From: Symsagittifera roscoffensis
Lineage: Eukaryota > Xenacoelomorpha > Acoela > Convolutidae
Length of the DNA: 64,000 nt
Direction: 5' to 3'
NCBI RefSeq assembly: GCF_963678635.1
Contig: NC_087063.1
Coordinates: 41,182,759-41,246,758 of the forward strand
The first letter of the stretch is position 1, and each line of letters opens with the position of its first letter. The notes below the pieces were generated by a model. The model had not been told where the DNA came from. It did not search any database and saw nothing but the letters and a program-made list of their open reading frames with translations. A program made the translations under genes and the position numbers. This document shows positions 49,440 through 63,783 of the stretch, in pieces.

Positions 49440-52250
49440 GAATAACTAATCCAGATTTTGCACCCACCATCCTAAACCTTATGTCAAGAGACAATTTAGG
49501 AAATAAACAAACAATCATAATACCTAATTGTTTAATTAACGACGACGGATACGACCTCGTAATTACTCCACACAAACAATCAGTAGGATTTATAAGAACC
49601 AAAAGACAAACACTAAGAAAGAAAATTATTAACAAACAAAAACAAATTATTAGGAAACGATTTTAAAAACGAAGAAACGCAATCTCAGAATGAAAAACAA
49701 CCGCAATACAAGAACTTCACAATTAAAAGACTCAATAAACAAAAACCAACAAATCGACGGTCAAATATATTTCACTGACTTGGAAACCACGTCACCAGCA
49801 TCAAAAAAAAGGGAAACCTCGAATAAAAAATTGCTACACAAACAAACCAATACGTTTGTACAATTGGAATCAACCAATAAGACACATTGAAAATTACACT
49901 CTAACAGTCATACAACACAAAAATGATTCAAAATTAACCCAGAAAATTCAGTACTTCCATTCTCAATATCTCCATTAACTGAAGCTCGAGGTCAGGTTCA
50001 ATTTAGCCAAAAATTAATCGCAAATTTATTCGAAAAAGGAAAAAGTTTGTGCACAAGAGAATTTCCCGATGTAAAAATCAAAAGAAAACTTCTTGACCAC
50101 TATCTTAAAGGTATATGTAGTCTCAAATCGCAATATGGAATCTACACAATAGAAATCAAATCACCAAAAGCATTTCATGACAGATATCTCATTCAAACTG
50201 ATGACGTAGATATTGAATTCTCAAAAGTTTTTACACAATACATCAAAAGCATACAACACCAAAACTCAATAAGAGCAAACTCAAAAATGACAAATGATGT
50301 ATTCTCACTTATCTATAAATATTTATTAGAATTGAAGAACCTCAAAGCGGTTCACCAACTCAAACATCTCGAAATACAATTGTACTACAAGAAATACACA
50401 TATTTTCATAAATTTTAAATGCAATCAGAGAAGACCTAACAAATAATGACATAACACAATATGTTAAACCCGATTTACAAAAAATCCTAGCATCGTTCAT
50501 AATCGAATATTTTAGTCATAATATTGATCTTATTGTACAAGCAAGAAAAAATTGTAGACCACAAAATACAGACGACGAAACCGTATTAGCAGAACAATCA
50601 GATTATGTTTGGGCCCTGAATGGTCTCATGAATCATTTATTAATATACCAACAGATATATCAAGTCAAGCAATTAGCATAATCTCTATTGAAAAAGATTA
50701 TGTTAGAGTATACCCACTTACAATTGACGCAACACCTTTAAACTATAATTCATTCTTCCCTGAAAGAACAGGAAATAACAGCTTAAATTCTACATTTATA
50801 AATAATGACAACTTGAATGGAACAAAATCTGAATAAATTTTACAAAACAAGATATACAAACTCCATCACATTTTGTAAGCGAAGAAATTATTGAAACAAT
50901 AACAACAACAGAAGCAGCACGGAGTATTTCACCTATTCAACCCAATTTTAAAACTCCAAAACGAAAAAACCCAACGCTACAACAAACAATTATACAATCC
51001 ACAAAAAAACCCTCTGTTGCACAAAAATATTCGCAAACGGAATTTCCAACGTTCCGATCAGTAACAAAACCATCATACAAACAACAAACATCACACCAAA
51101 ATAATTTTGCAGAACATAATTTTAGCTAAGTAAATGGACCAAAAACAACAAAACCTTCTAAGACAAATACTCAAAACTACTTTTCACAGAGTAAAAATAT
51201 ACCACAAACGAATTCAATTTCAGTAAATTTTCATGATCAACCAAAATTTTTACAGGAATACAGTGAAAATTACCAATTTTTTCAACAAAATAAAAATAAT
51301 ACAAATAGATACCATACCAGGAATCAACCTCTTTATTATACGCCAAATTGTTTTCCATCAGATAATGGAGAATTCTATATTCAAAATCATCAGCGACTTT
51401 ATTCAAGACAAAGACCTCGTTTTTACAGTATTGACCAACCAGATATTTTCGAACCATACACACGAAATACGACCAAATACGACAATCTAGAAATAGTTCA
51501 ACAACTTACAACAATAATTTTCAACAACTAAACTCAGTTAACACACAATCATACCAACCAACTCAAATGCATAACAAAACTCCACTGCCATATTGTTTAC
51601 AGCAACATGAAATAACAAAAAGGCAACTTACAGTATTTTCTCAAATTCCACATGCCGCAGAATCACTACAAATGACTAAGAATCCATACATAATGGGTGG
51701 ATCATCATATCATCAAATAAACCACTGATGGTATTCACAGGCACAGATCCTGAATACTCTTATAGAGGAAGATCACCATACCAAAGACATTTCTCACAAA
51801 ACAGATATAGTCGATCAAATAATCGAAATAGTCAATATTGAACTAACTATTCAAGATCAAACTCAAACCAACCTGATTTTTGTTTGATGTCAGTTCCCAT
51901 TCAAATTCTAGAAATATATTTTTTTTTCAACAAATCGATCCTGAAACTCTTCAAAGAATAGAAATAGAAATATTCCAACGATAGGAATAGACGCTATTCA
52001 TATGATCGAAATCCTAGATATCAAAATAACAGCTCACGCGATTATTATAACAACAGATCAAACTATCACAGATCAAAATATAACAATTATCAAAATAGAT
52101 CACGCGATAATTCAATGAATAGAAATACAAGTTATTACAACAGACAACAAAACTACTCTCAGTCACCATATAGGAATAACACACGTTATCAAAATTCACA
52201 ACAAAATTTCAGGAGTAGTACACCTAAACATCAAAGACAAATAAATCAGG
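49440..52250 (+). pseudogene. Gag-like region of the gypsy-like element, multiply interrupted (unit 1)
   Basis: Fragments in several frames: an initial piece (MSRDNLGNKQTIIIPNCLIN at 49481), a helical piece at 50047-50418 (FPDVKIKRKLLDHYLKGICS) continued at 50419-50690 in another frame, and an Asn/Tyr/Arg-rich stretch near 52000-52250 (such as RDYYNNRSNYHRSKYN) that looks like a nucleic-acid-binding gag tail without zinc knuckles. Stops and frame changes are frequent. The gag call rests mainly on position and composition. Confidence 0.5.
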
Positions 52251-52383
52251 TTTAAGCAACTGAAGAAACTCAACCAGACCCCCCTGGTATTGATAATAAG
52301 GAAAGCACAGAACTGCCATTTCTCACATTAATTGCGAATCTACAGACAGTGAAAGTGACACAGAAAACACAATTTCAATTAAC

Positions 52384-52803
52384 ATGATACACGTTGAAAA
52401 TGATTACGAACCTATTATATACGACCAACCGATATATTCGTATATCTATCAAAATCATGATCCATTTCTTTTAAACTTTTATAAAAGACCTACAACTAGT
52501 AACAAAACAAAGGAAAAAATAGAAAAAATAGAAAAAATAGAAGAAGAAATAACAGAAGAAAAACCCACAGAATGCTCAAGCACAAATAACATTTATCAAA
52601 ACATTTCTAAAAACCGCAGTTACAAAAAAAACTTATGGACAATTCCACTTCTTTTAGAAAGTCCAAAATCCAAACAATTACAAACACCAGACCTTGAAAT
52701 AGACTTTTTAATAGATTCCGTAGCAGAATCAATTGTTATCAACATTCCCACTTGGAATGAAATAAAAATTCTACACCCAAAATTATTACACTATATGAAA
52801 TAG
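52384..52803 (+). pseudogene. Retroviral-type protease remnant (unit 1)
   Basis: A Glu/Lys-rich linker precedes WTIPLLLESP and EIDFLIDSVAES, where the usual aspartic protease DSG/DTG triad has become DSV, then IVINIPTWNEI. Loss of the Gly would abolish normal active-site geometry. A stop follows at 52801-52803. Confidence 0.55.
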
Positions 52804-52834
52804 TAGAATTCATATAAAAGATAAATACACAAGA

Positions 52835-53227
52835 ATGAAAAACACAGCTTTGACATTTTTCCAAAGAACAAACAAACAACCACCATTTTTCTCTAAATTT
52901 TACCTCATATACAATCAGGATTGGAAACACCTGAAACCACTATCAGGAAATATGTATAACTTCTCAATCAAACAAGTTCCTCAATATGATAAAGAACAAA
53001 ATAAACAACATCTCTTTATGTCTGACCTTGAATTCAGACCAATTCATAAATTTTTCCGAGTAACAATTTCATCTATCAAATACATGAAAGACTCAATTTC
53101 AGATATGATTTCTTTTCATATAAATAACAACTCTCCATATAAAATAACATGGAGAGATGTTTATCTAAAATTATACAAAAAAGATCTATTCCCTTTAATA
53201 GAAAAGAAAACCTCGCCAATAATATAA
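52835..53227 (+). pseudogene. Post-protease segment of the gypsy-like element, RT missing after it (unit 1)
   Basis: The frame includes FFRVTISSIKYMKD and ends at NNSPYKITWRDVYLKLYKKD. No reverse-transcriptase or RNase H motif (for example a YxDD box) lies between the protease remnant and the integrase about 500 bases on, where 1.5 kb or more would be expected. The shift from one sequence context to another near 53130-53180 is a likely internal deletion point. Confidence 0.5.
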
Positions 53228-54331
53228 ATTTATCAGGACCACCAGAAAATGATTCAAAATATACAATAAATTATGTTTTTAACCTTCATGACCCACTAGA
53301 TACAATACATCCATCAAAAATTGAAATTGAAAACAGTTTTCTCCCTACAACAGAAAAAAAAACACTCGAATTATTACAGAAATATCAAAAACTTGATCCA
53401 ATTATTAGACAATTAAAATCTTGGCACAAATATAAAACCAAGCCAATTAAAGCCGATACCACCATTCTAGGAAATAAAACCCTTCTCAGGTATTTCATAA
53501 AATATAACAATACCTCTATCATCGAAAACACACATATTCTAGAATACCAAACATCTGATATCAAAGTACCCTGCCTATCTTTAAGTATGATGCTTATAGC
53601 TTTTCATACCTATCGCCCTTTACACACTAAAAGACACTCAGGAGCAGAGAAAACATACTCAAACTTTAAGCAAAATTTTTATTTCCCAAATGCACCAATT
53701 TGGATAAAAGTAATATGCAATGTCAATAAAACAAACCATACCCAAACCAAAAACAAATCGCAGAAAAACAAGATTTTAAACGACAAAGTCTATACTTCAA
53801 TCACAGAATTTCACTCGATACAAAAGGACCAATATCACCATCTTCAGAAGAAAACTCATATATAATGGTCATAGTCGATGCATTCACACACTACGTAGCA
53901 CTTAAACCAGTACCTCATTGTAAAGCTTATCAGCATATACAACTCTTTATGAACACTGGATAGCAAAATTCGGTTTACCCCAAATCCTTGTCACAGATAA
54001 TGGCACTGAATTTATAAATAACGAAATCATTACACTATGCCACCTATATAATATTAAACACAAACCACGTACATCTCATGCACCATGGACTAATGGATTA
54101 GTCGAAGGCATGAACCGTTCATTACAAGAATATCTTAGATGTATGATTAACGGAACTGACACACGATATACTGAATGGTCAACATATGTAAAAGTATTGC
54201 CATTATCTTATAACTCACAAATAACAACAACTTTGGGACTATCACCCTATGAAATGGTTTTTAACCAAAAATCAAGAAAACCGATAATGTTCACAGCCAA
54301 TTCTTCAAAAAATACACAAGGTTATTGCTAA
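53149..54331 (+). pseudogene. Gypsy-type integrase, frameshifted (unit 1)
   Basis: The zinc-binding domain begins HTKRHSGAEKTYSNFK (about 53620). The catalytic core is spread over frames: DTKGPISPSSEENSYIMV (about 53817), a break near 53925, then ILVTDNGTEFINNEI (about 53980) and NGLVEGMNRSLQEYL (about 54095), which together supply a DDE triad. The segment continues to SPYEMVFNQKSRKP before a stop. A downstream frame (GTYVLIPNF, RKGPYQIID, about 54560-54660) matches the SH3-like integrase C-terminus. This is a broken copy. Confidence 0.75.
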
Positions 54332-56181
54332 CCCACTAGAGAATCAATATGTTATAATCTACCACTACATACCCACGATGAAGATCACTTTCATCATCCA
54401 CAAATTTTAAAATTAGCTTCCAGTACACACATCGAATGGAATTTAAACAGAGATAAAAAACACAACGAATTTTACCAGAAGGTAACAAAAAAAATTGTTA
54501 CAAAGACAAAATATCAATTCCCAAATAAATTCTCCATTTACCCCAGCTACAAATTTAAAATCGGAACATACGTTTTAATTCCAAATTTTACAACACAAAA
54601 AGGAATTTCTAAAAAACTACAACCACTCCGAAAAGGACCATATCAAATAATTGATAAATCCACTGATGTAACATACAGACCTAAACAAAAAAATCGTTCA
54701 ACACCGAAACAGTCTTTTACCTTATTATCCGAAAGAGTACGCTCTTCGCGAACTGACTCAATTATACCTTTTTACAGGACTTAAAGTTATTCAAAAAAAT
54801 TCAGATCACAAACAAAATCAAAACACTGATATGAACCCTATCCAAAAAATCAATAAATTAAAATGAAAAAGAACTTCCCAAACAAACATCAAAAAACGTA
54901 GACGACAAAAAGATAATTCGAACAGGAAGGAAAAATCAAAATTAGAAGAAAAAATTCTAGCACAAGATCAAACAGAAAAATCTCCACATAGACAATCATC
55001 GCGACTTCGAAATCAGCCACGCAAAGCTTACGATTCATTCATCCAACAATCTAAAATATTAAAGAATGTTGAATTTCAGAAACCACTTTAAAATTAATTA
55101 ACAGTTTCACCTCTTGAAATTATATTCATAAACCAAACATTTTCTCAAAATTCATGCTGAAAAGCAATTGAACAAATTAGTGCGAATTCAGCCAATCAGA
55201 AACCTTTCCGAACATCACTTCACTTTTGACACGACTTCTTTAGCCGACAAACAATCACCTCCAAACCAATATATAACTATAACTAAAGGACTTCCAGGTC
55301 AAAAACAAGCAAACCGCTAAATAGTGACTTCTGAAAAATGCAGGTTTCAATATTACAACCCTCCCCTATCAAGCAGTACAAAGATTAACAATTTTGTCCC
55401 AACTTAGACCTCAAAAACGCCTCAGGCAAAAAATTAAATTAGCCTAAAGAACAAAATGGACATGATCATTTAGCCTAAAGTACGAATATCTCTTAGATAC
55501 CCCCAATCATCCAATAAAAAACAACAAAACCAGGAAGACCCTTGAAATCCCTCCAAACTTTCCTTCAACAAAAATTGCCGAAATCCAACCCACTTGTCAA
55601 AAAATTAATAAATAAACCAACCACACTCGACTTTAGCCTTGAAAAAAAACCCCAATTCGACGAAACGAATCATTTCTTCAAATGCTTCTTTCTCGAACAG
55701 TCAACAAATTTCAAAATAATCTTTCAAACCTTTTTTCAATACGTTCAAATTTTTTCAAACTTGGTATAATCTTAATATCCGATATTTTAGAAATATTCCT
55801 CCTCTCCCGGATCATTTTTTGCAACTTTTTTTATCATTTTTTATTCCCTAGCCCAAACCTACAAAAATGTTTCCAAAATCATTGACCACCTTCTCAGGTA
55901 CGATACTTCAAATAACTATCTAAATGTTCCAACATCAATTCAGTAGAACAAATGTTTTTCTTCTTTTTATATAATTTCTCACGTTTTTGACATCCCCCAT
56001 AATGACAAAATGCAAATTTATAAAAAAAGGTTATTCTAATCTTCGCATTAGCAACAGTACTTTTAATAATTTTCATTCCAGAATTTCACAAAAAACACAA
56101 AATTTCCTCATAAATACTAATTTTTCCAAAACTTTCCAAAATTGATAATCAACAACCACCACATCAGTCCCCACCAACAAC
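54332..56181 (+). other. 3' part of unit 1: integrase tail, non-coding stretch and start of a gag-like frame
   Basis: After the integrase C-terminal remnant (to about 55090), the sequence is AT-rich with no frame of note for about 1 kb; it may be a single LTR or leader, but no partner LTR can be identified. It ends in Pro/His-rich codons (QQPPHQSPPTT) cut by the duplication junction at 56181. Confidence 0.45.
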
Positions 56182-57122
56182 TAACTCGCATAAACCGGTG
56201 TACACTAGATCTATTTAGACCTATTGTGTGCACTAGATCTATTGAGACTGATAAAAACATAAAAACAACACTTGTCGTTTTCCGTAAATCAGCTGTAAAT
56301 TAAATCACATCTTGAAAAAATATTTATTGAATATAAAATACAAAAATTAGTTAGTATAAATCATACATCGTTAATATATATGATTCATCTCTTCAGCCCA
56401 GCTTCATCACCTAAAACATAACAGCATTTCTTAAAAACTAACAATCATCAAAACTAAAACTCAACCTTAACCTTTTATCAATAAACTATCAAGGCTTATC
56501 CTTGTTTTCACTTAAGTAATTTCCTTCTAAATAACAGATCATCAAGGCTTCCCTTGTATCTTTAAATTAAGTTAAGCTATATCTAAATTTATAAATTTCT
56601 CAAAATCTAAATTTCTGATCGTCAAGGCCTATCCTTGGATCAAATAGAACAGTTTTGTTCTCCCCCTCCCAATTTAATTATTGTCTAACGACCTCAAACG
56701 TCAATTCTCTACCCAACCCTTATCAAAGACCCAGAATTAACAGAAATTTTTCACAAAAACTAACCATTTTAATTAGGATAGACAGTGAAGAATCTCGGTT
56801 ACTCATCCTTCACTTCATCTACTTCCTCTTTGATGACCCAGGCTAAAACACTTAAACTTAGTACGTCATAAAATAGTATCTAACGAACTAATGCGTTCTT
56901 ATTATACCTGAACGTTGTGGATCGATGTACTATTCTCCAACCCTTGATCACAAAACACAACCCCTAAGTAAGATTAGGTAGGTCTATCTTAGCTTAGAAT
57001 TAGTCACGAGAAAGTAAAAATCATTCTCAGGAATCGATATACGCTTTTCTCTCCAACCCAACATTACGAGCCAAGTTAAGTTAACCACAAAAAATTGTAA
57101 GACTTAACAGTTTAAGACATTA

Positions 57123-60100
57123 GAATAACTAATCCAGATTTTGCACCCACCATCCTAAACCTTATGTCAAGAGACAATTTAGGAAATAAACAAACAATCA
57201 TAATACCTAATTGTTTAATTAACGACGACGGATACGACCTCGTAATTACTCCACACAAACAATCAGTAGGATTTATAAGAACCAAAAGACAAACACTAAG
57301 AAAGAAAATTATTAACAAACAAAAACAAATTATTAGGAAACGATTTTAAAAACGAAGAAACGCAATCTCAGAATGAAAAACAACCGCAATACAAGAACTT
57401 CACAATTAAAAGACTCAATAAACAAAAACCAACAAATCGACGGTCAAATATATTTCACTGACTTGGAAACCACGTCACCAGCATCAAAAAAAAGGGAAAC
57501 CTCGAATAAAAAATTGCTACACAAACAAACCAATACGTTTGTACAATTGGAATCAACCAATAAGACACATTGAAAATTACACTCTAACAGTCATACAACA
57601 CAAAAATGATTCAAAATTAACCCAGAAAATTCAGTACTTCCATTCTCAATATCTCCATTAACTGAAGCTCGAGGTCAGGTTCAATTTAGCCAAAAATTAA
57701 TCGCAAATTTATTCGAAAAAGGAAAAAGTTTGTGCACAAGAGAATTTCCCGATGTAAAAATCAAAAGAAAACTTCTTGACCACTATCTTAAAGGTATATG
57801 TAGTCTCAAATCGCAATATGGAATCTACACAATAGAAATCAAATCACCAAAAGCATTTCATGACAGATATCTCATTCAAACTGATGACGTAGATATTGAA
57901 TTCTCAAAAGTTTTTACACAATACATCAAAAGCATACAACACCAAAACTCAATAAGAGCAAATTCAAAAATGACAAATGATGTATTCTCACTTATCTATA
58001 AATATTTATTAGAATTGAAGAACCTCAAAGCGGTTCACCAACTCAAACATCTCGAAATACAATTGTACTACAAGAAATACACATATTTTCATAAATTTTA
58101 AATGCAATCAGAGAAGACCTAACAAATAATGACATAACACAATATGTTAAACCCGATTTACAAAAAATCCTAGCATCGTTCATAATCGAATATTTTAGTC
58201 ATAATATTGATCTTATTGTACAAGCAAGAAAAAATTGTAGACCACAAAATACAGACGACGAAACCGTATTAGCAGAACAATCAGATTATGTTTGGGCCCT
58301 GAATGGTCTCATGAATCATTTATTAATATACCAACAGATATATCAAGTCAAGCAATTAGCATAATATCTATTGAAAAAGATTATGTTAGAGTATACCCAC
58401 TTACAATTGACGCAACACCTTTAAACTATAATTCATTCTTCCCTGAAAGAACAGGAAATAACAGCTTAAATTCTACATTTATAAATAATGACAACTTGAA
58501 TGGAACAAAATCTGAATAAATTTTACAAAACAAGATATACAAACTCCATCACATTTTGTAAGCGAAGAAATTATTGAAACAATAACAACAACAGAAGCAG
58601 CACGGAGTATTTCACCTATTCAACCCAATTTTAAAACTCCAAAACGAAAAAACCCAACGCTACAACAAACAATTATACAATCCACAAAAAAACCCTCTGT
58701 TGCACAAAAATATTCGCAAACGGAATTTCCAACGTTCCGATCAGTAACAAAACCATCATACAAACAACAAACATCACACCAAAATAATTTTGCAGAACAT
58801 AATTTTAGCTAAGTAAATGGACCAAAAACAACAAAACCTTCTAAGACAAATACTCAAAACTACTTTTCACAGAGTAAAAATATACCACAAACGAATTCAA
58901 TTTCAGTAAATTTTCATGATCAACCAAAATTTTTACAGGAATACAGTGAAAATTACCAATTTTTTCAACAAAATAAAAATAATACAAATAGATACCATAC
59001 CAGGAATCAACCTCTTTATTATACGCCAAATTGTTTTCCATCAGATAATGGAGAATTCTATATTCAAAATCATCAGCGACTTTATTCAAGACAAAGACCT
59101 CGTTTTTACAGTATTGACCAACCAGATATTTTCGAACCATACACACGAAATGAACAAATACGACAATCTAGAAATAGTTCAACAACTTACAACAATAATT
59201 TTCAACAACTAAACTCAGTTAACACACAATCATACCAACCAACTCAAATGCATAACAAAACTCCACTGCCATATTGTTTACAGCAACATGAAATAACAAA
59301 AAGGCAACTTACAGTATTTTCTCAAATTCCACATGCCGCAGAATCACTACAAATGACTAAGAATCCATACACAATGGGTGGATCATCAATATCATCAAAT
59401 AAACCACTGATGGTATTCACAGGCACAGATCCTGAATACTCATATAGAGGAAGATCACCATACCAAAGACATTTCTCACAAAACAGATATAGTCGATCAA
59501 ATAATCGAAATAGTCAATATTGAACTAACTATTCAAGATCAAACTCAAACCAACCTGATTTTTGTTTGATGTCAGTTCCCATTCAAATTCTAGAAATATA
59601 TTTTTTTTTCAACAAATCGATCCTGAAACTCTTCAAAGAATAGAAATAGAAATATTCCAACGATAGGAATAGACGCTATTCATATGATCGAAATCCTAGA
59701 TATCAAAATAACAGCTCACGCGATTATTATAACAACAGATCAAACTATCACAGATCAAAATATAACAATTATCAAAATAGATCACGCGATAATTCAATGA
59801 ATAGAAATACAAGTTATTACAACAGACAACAAAACTACTCTCAGTCACCATATAGGAATAACACACGTTATCAAAATTCACAACAAAATTTCAGGAGTAG
59901 TACACCTAAACATCAAAGACAAATAAATCAGGTTTAAGCAACTGAAGAAACTCAACCAGACCCCCCTGGTATTGATAATAAGGAAAGCACAGAACTGCCA
60001 TTTCTCACATTAATTGCGAATCTACAGACAGTGAAAGTGACACAGAAAACACAATTTCAATTAACATGATACACGTTGAAAATGATTACGAACCTATTAT

Positions 60101-62013
60101 ATACGACCAACCGATATATTCGTATATCTATCAAAATCATGATCCATTTCTTTTAAACTTTTATAAAAGACCTACAACTAGTAACAAAACAAAGGAAAAA
60201 ATAGAAAAAATAGAAAAAATAGAAGAAGAAATAACAGAAGAAAAACCCACAGAATGCTCAAGCACAAATAACATTTATCAAAACATTTCTAAAAACCGCA
60301 GTTACAAAAAAAACTTATGGACAATTCCACTTCTTTTAGAAAGTCCAAAATCCAAACAATTACAAACACCAGACCTTGAAATAGACTTTTTAATAGATTC
60401 CGTAGCAGAATCAATTGTTATCAACATTCCCACTTGGAATGAAATAAAAATTCTACACCCAAAATTATTACACTATATGAAATAGTAGAATTCATATAAA
60501 AGATAAATACACAAGAATGAAAAACACAGCTTTGACATTTTTCCAAAGAACAAACAAACAACCACCATTTTTCTCTAAATTTTACCTCATATACAATCAG
60601 GATTGGAAACACCTGAAACCACTATCAGGAAATATGTATAACTTCTCAATCAAACAAGTTCCTCAATATGATAAAGAACAAAATAAACAACATCTCTTTA
60701 TGTCTGACCTTGAATTCAGACCAATTCATAAATTTTTCCGAGTAACAATTTCATCTATCAAATACATGAAAGACTCAATTTCAGATATGATTTCTTTTCA
60801 TATAAATAACAACTCTCCATATAAAATAACATGGAGAGATGTTTATCTAAAATTATACAAAAAAGATCTATTCCCTTTAATAGAAAAGAAAACCTCGCCA
60901 ATAATATAAATTTATCAGGACCACCAGAAAATGATTCAAAATATACAATAAATTATGTTTTTAACCTTCATGACCCACTAGATACAATACATCCATCAAA
61001 AATTGAAATTGAAAACAGTTTTCTCCCTACAACAGAAAAAAAAACACTCGAATTATTACAGAAATATCAAAAACTTGATCCAATTATTAGACAATTAAAA
61101 TCTTGGCACAAATATAAAACCAAGCCAATTAAAGCCGATACCACCATTCTAGGAAATAAAACCCTTCTCAGGTATTTCATAAAATATAACAATACCTCTA
61201 TCATCGAAAACACACATATTCTAGAATACCAAACATCTGATATCAAAGTACCCTGCCTATCTTTAAGTATGATGCTTATAGCTTTTCATACCTATCGCCC
61301 TTTACACACTAAAAGACACTCAGGAGCAGAGAAAACATACTCAAACTTTAAGCTAAATTTTTATTTCCCAAATGCACCAATTTGGATAAAAGTAATATGC
61401 AATGTCAATAAAACAAACCATACCCAAACCAAAAACAAATCGCAGAAAAACAAGATTTTAAAGGACAAAGTCTATACTTCAATCACAGAATTTCACTCGA
61501 TACAAAAGGACCAATATCACCATCTTCAGAAGAAAACTCATATATAATGGTCATAGTCGATGCATTCACACACTACGTAGCACTTAAACCAGTACCTCAT
61601 TGTAAAGCTTATCAGCATATACAACTCTTTATGAACACTGGATAGCAAAATTCGGTTTACCCCAAATCCTTGTCACAGATAATGGCACTGAATTTATAAA
61701 TAACGAAATCATTACACTATGCCACCTATATAATATTAAACACAAACCACGTACATCTCATGCACCATGGACTAATGGATTAGTCGAAGGCATGAACCGT
61801 TCATTACAAGAATATCTTAGATGTATGATTAACGGAACTGACACACGATATACTGAATGGTCAACATATGTAAAAGTATTGCCATTATCTTATAACTCAC
61901 AAATAACAACAACTTTGGGACTATCACCCTATGAAATGGTTTTTAACCAAAAATCAAGAAAACCGATAATGTTCACAGCCAATTCTTCAAAAAATACACA
62001 AGGTTATTGCTAA
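57123..62013 (+). pseudogene. Gypsy-like gag-protease-integrase remnant without RT (unit 2)
   Basis: The same decayed blocks as in unit 1: gag-like pieces (57164, 57730-58101, 59700-59935), protease remnant with DSV (60066-60485), post-protease piece (60517-60909) and integrase in two frames (60831-61547 and up to 62013). The shared stops, DSV change and missing reverse transcriptase show that decay came before the duplication. Confidence 0.7.
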
Positions 62014-63755
62014 CCCACTAGAGAATCAATATGTTATAATCTACCACTACATACCCACGATGAAGATCACTTTCATCATCCACAAATTTTAAAATTAGCT
62101 TCCAGTACACACATCGAATGGAATTTAAACAGATATAAAAAACACAACGAATTTTACCAGAAGGTAACAAAAAAAATTGTTACAAAGACAAAATATCAAT
62201 TCCCAAATAAATTCTCCATTTACCCCAGCTACAAATTTAAAATCGGAACATACGTTTTAATTCCAAATTTTACAACACAAAAAGGAATTTCTAAAAAACT
62301 ACAACCACTCCGAAAAGGACCATATCAAATAATTGATAAATCCACTGATGTAACATACAGACCTAAACAAAAAAATCGTTCAACACCGAAACAGTCTTTT
62401 ACCTTATTATCCGAAAGAGTACGCTCTTCGCGAACTGACTCAATTATACCTTTTTACAGGACTTAAAGTTATTCAAAAAAATTCAGATCACAAACAAAAT
62501 CAAAACACTGATATGAACCCTATCCAAAAAATCAATAAATTAAAATGAAAAAGAACTTCCCAAACAAACATCAAAAAACGTAGACGACAAAAAGATAATT
62601 CGAACAGGAAGGAAAAATCAAAATTAGAAGAAAAAATTCTAGCACAAGATCAAACAGAAAAATCTCCACATAGACAATCATCGCGACTTCGAAATCAGCC
62701 ACGCAAAGCTTACGATTCATTCATCCAACAATCTAAAATATTAAAGAATGTTGAATTTCAGAAACCACTTTAAAATTAATTAACAGTTTCACCTCTTGAA
62801 ATTATATTCATAAACCAAACATTTTCTCAAAATTCATGCTGAAAAGCAATTGAACAAATTAGTGCAAATTCAGCCAATCAGAAACCTTTCCGAACATCAC
62901 TTCACTTTTGACACGACTTCTTTAGCCGACAAACAATCACCTCCAAACCAATATATAACTATAACTAAAGGACTTCCAGGTCAAAAACAAGCAAACCGCT
63001 AAATAGTGACTTCTGAAAAATGCAGGTTTCAATATTACAACCCTCCCCTATCAAGCAGTACAAAGATTAACAATTTTGTCCCAACTTAGACATCAAAAAC
63101 GCCTCAGGCAAAAAATTAAATTAGCCTAAAGAACAAAATGGACATGATCATTTAGCCTAAAGTACGAATATCTCTTAGATACCCCCAATCATCCAATAAA
63201 AAACAACAAAACCAGGAAGACCCTTGAAATCCCTCCAAACTTTCCTTCAACAAAAATTGCCGAAATCCAACCCACTTGTCAAAAAATTAATAAATAAACC
63301 AACCACACTCGACTTTAGCCTTGAAAAAAACCCCAATTCGACGAAACGAATCATTTCTTCAAATGCTTCTTTCTCGAACAGTCAACAAATTTCAAAATAA
63401 TCTTTCAAACCTTTTTTCAATACGTTCAAATTTTTTCAAACTTGGTATAATCTTAATATCCGATATTTTAGAAATATTCCTCCTCTCCCGGATCATTTTT
63501 TGCAACTTTTTTTATCATTTTTTATTCCCTAGCCCAAACCTACAAAAATGTTTCCAAAATCATTGACCACCTTCTCAGGTACGATACTTCAAATAACTAT
63601 CTAAATGTTCCAACATCAATTCAGTAGAACAAATGTTTTTCTTCTTTTTATATAATTTCTCACGTTTTTGACATCCCCCATAATGACAAAATGCAAATTT
63701 ATAAAAAAAGGTTATTCTAATCTTCGCATTAGCAACAGTATTTTAATAATTTTCA
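62014..63755 (+). other. 3' part of unit 2
   Basis: Matches 54332-56075 of unit 1: integrase C-terminal remnant, then about 1 kb of AT-rich DNA with no gene recognised. Confidence 0.45.
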
Positions 63756-63783
63756 TTCCAGAATTTCACAAAAAACACAAAAT

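Larger units (their letters stand above)
48499..56181 (+). repeat. Tandem 7.68-kb duplication, unit 1
   Basis: Base-for-base nearly identical to 56182-63861, with only about a dozen substitutions and a few 1-2 bp indels found by eye. The unit is preceded by AAC, ends with AAC, and unit 2 ends with AAC, a 3-bp microhomology at the breakpoints. It contains a decayed gypsy-like element and ends a short way into a gag-like frame. Confidence 0.95.

Noticed and set aside
51158-51490. Opposed open frames in the gag-like region (also in unit 2)
   Set aside because: They overlap on both strands of an Asn/Gln-rich stretch; the minus-strand frame is a shadow of the AT-rich code.
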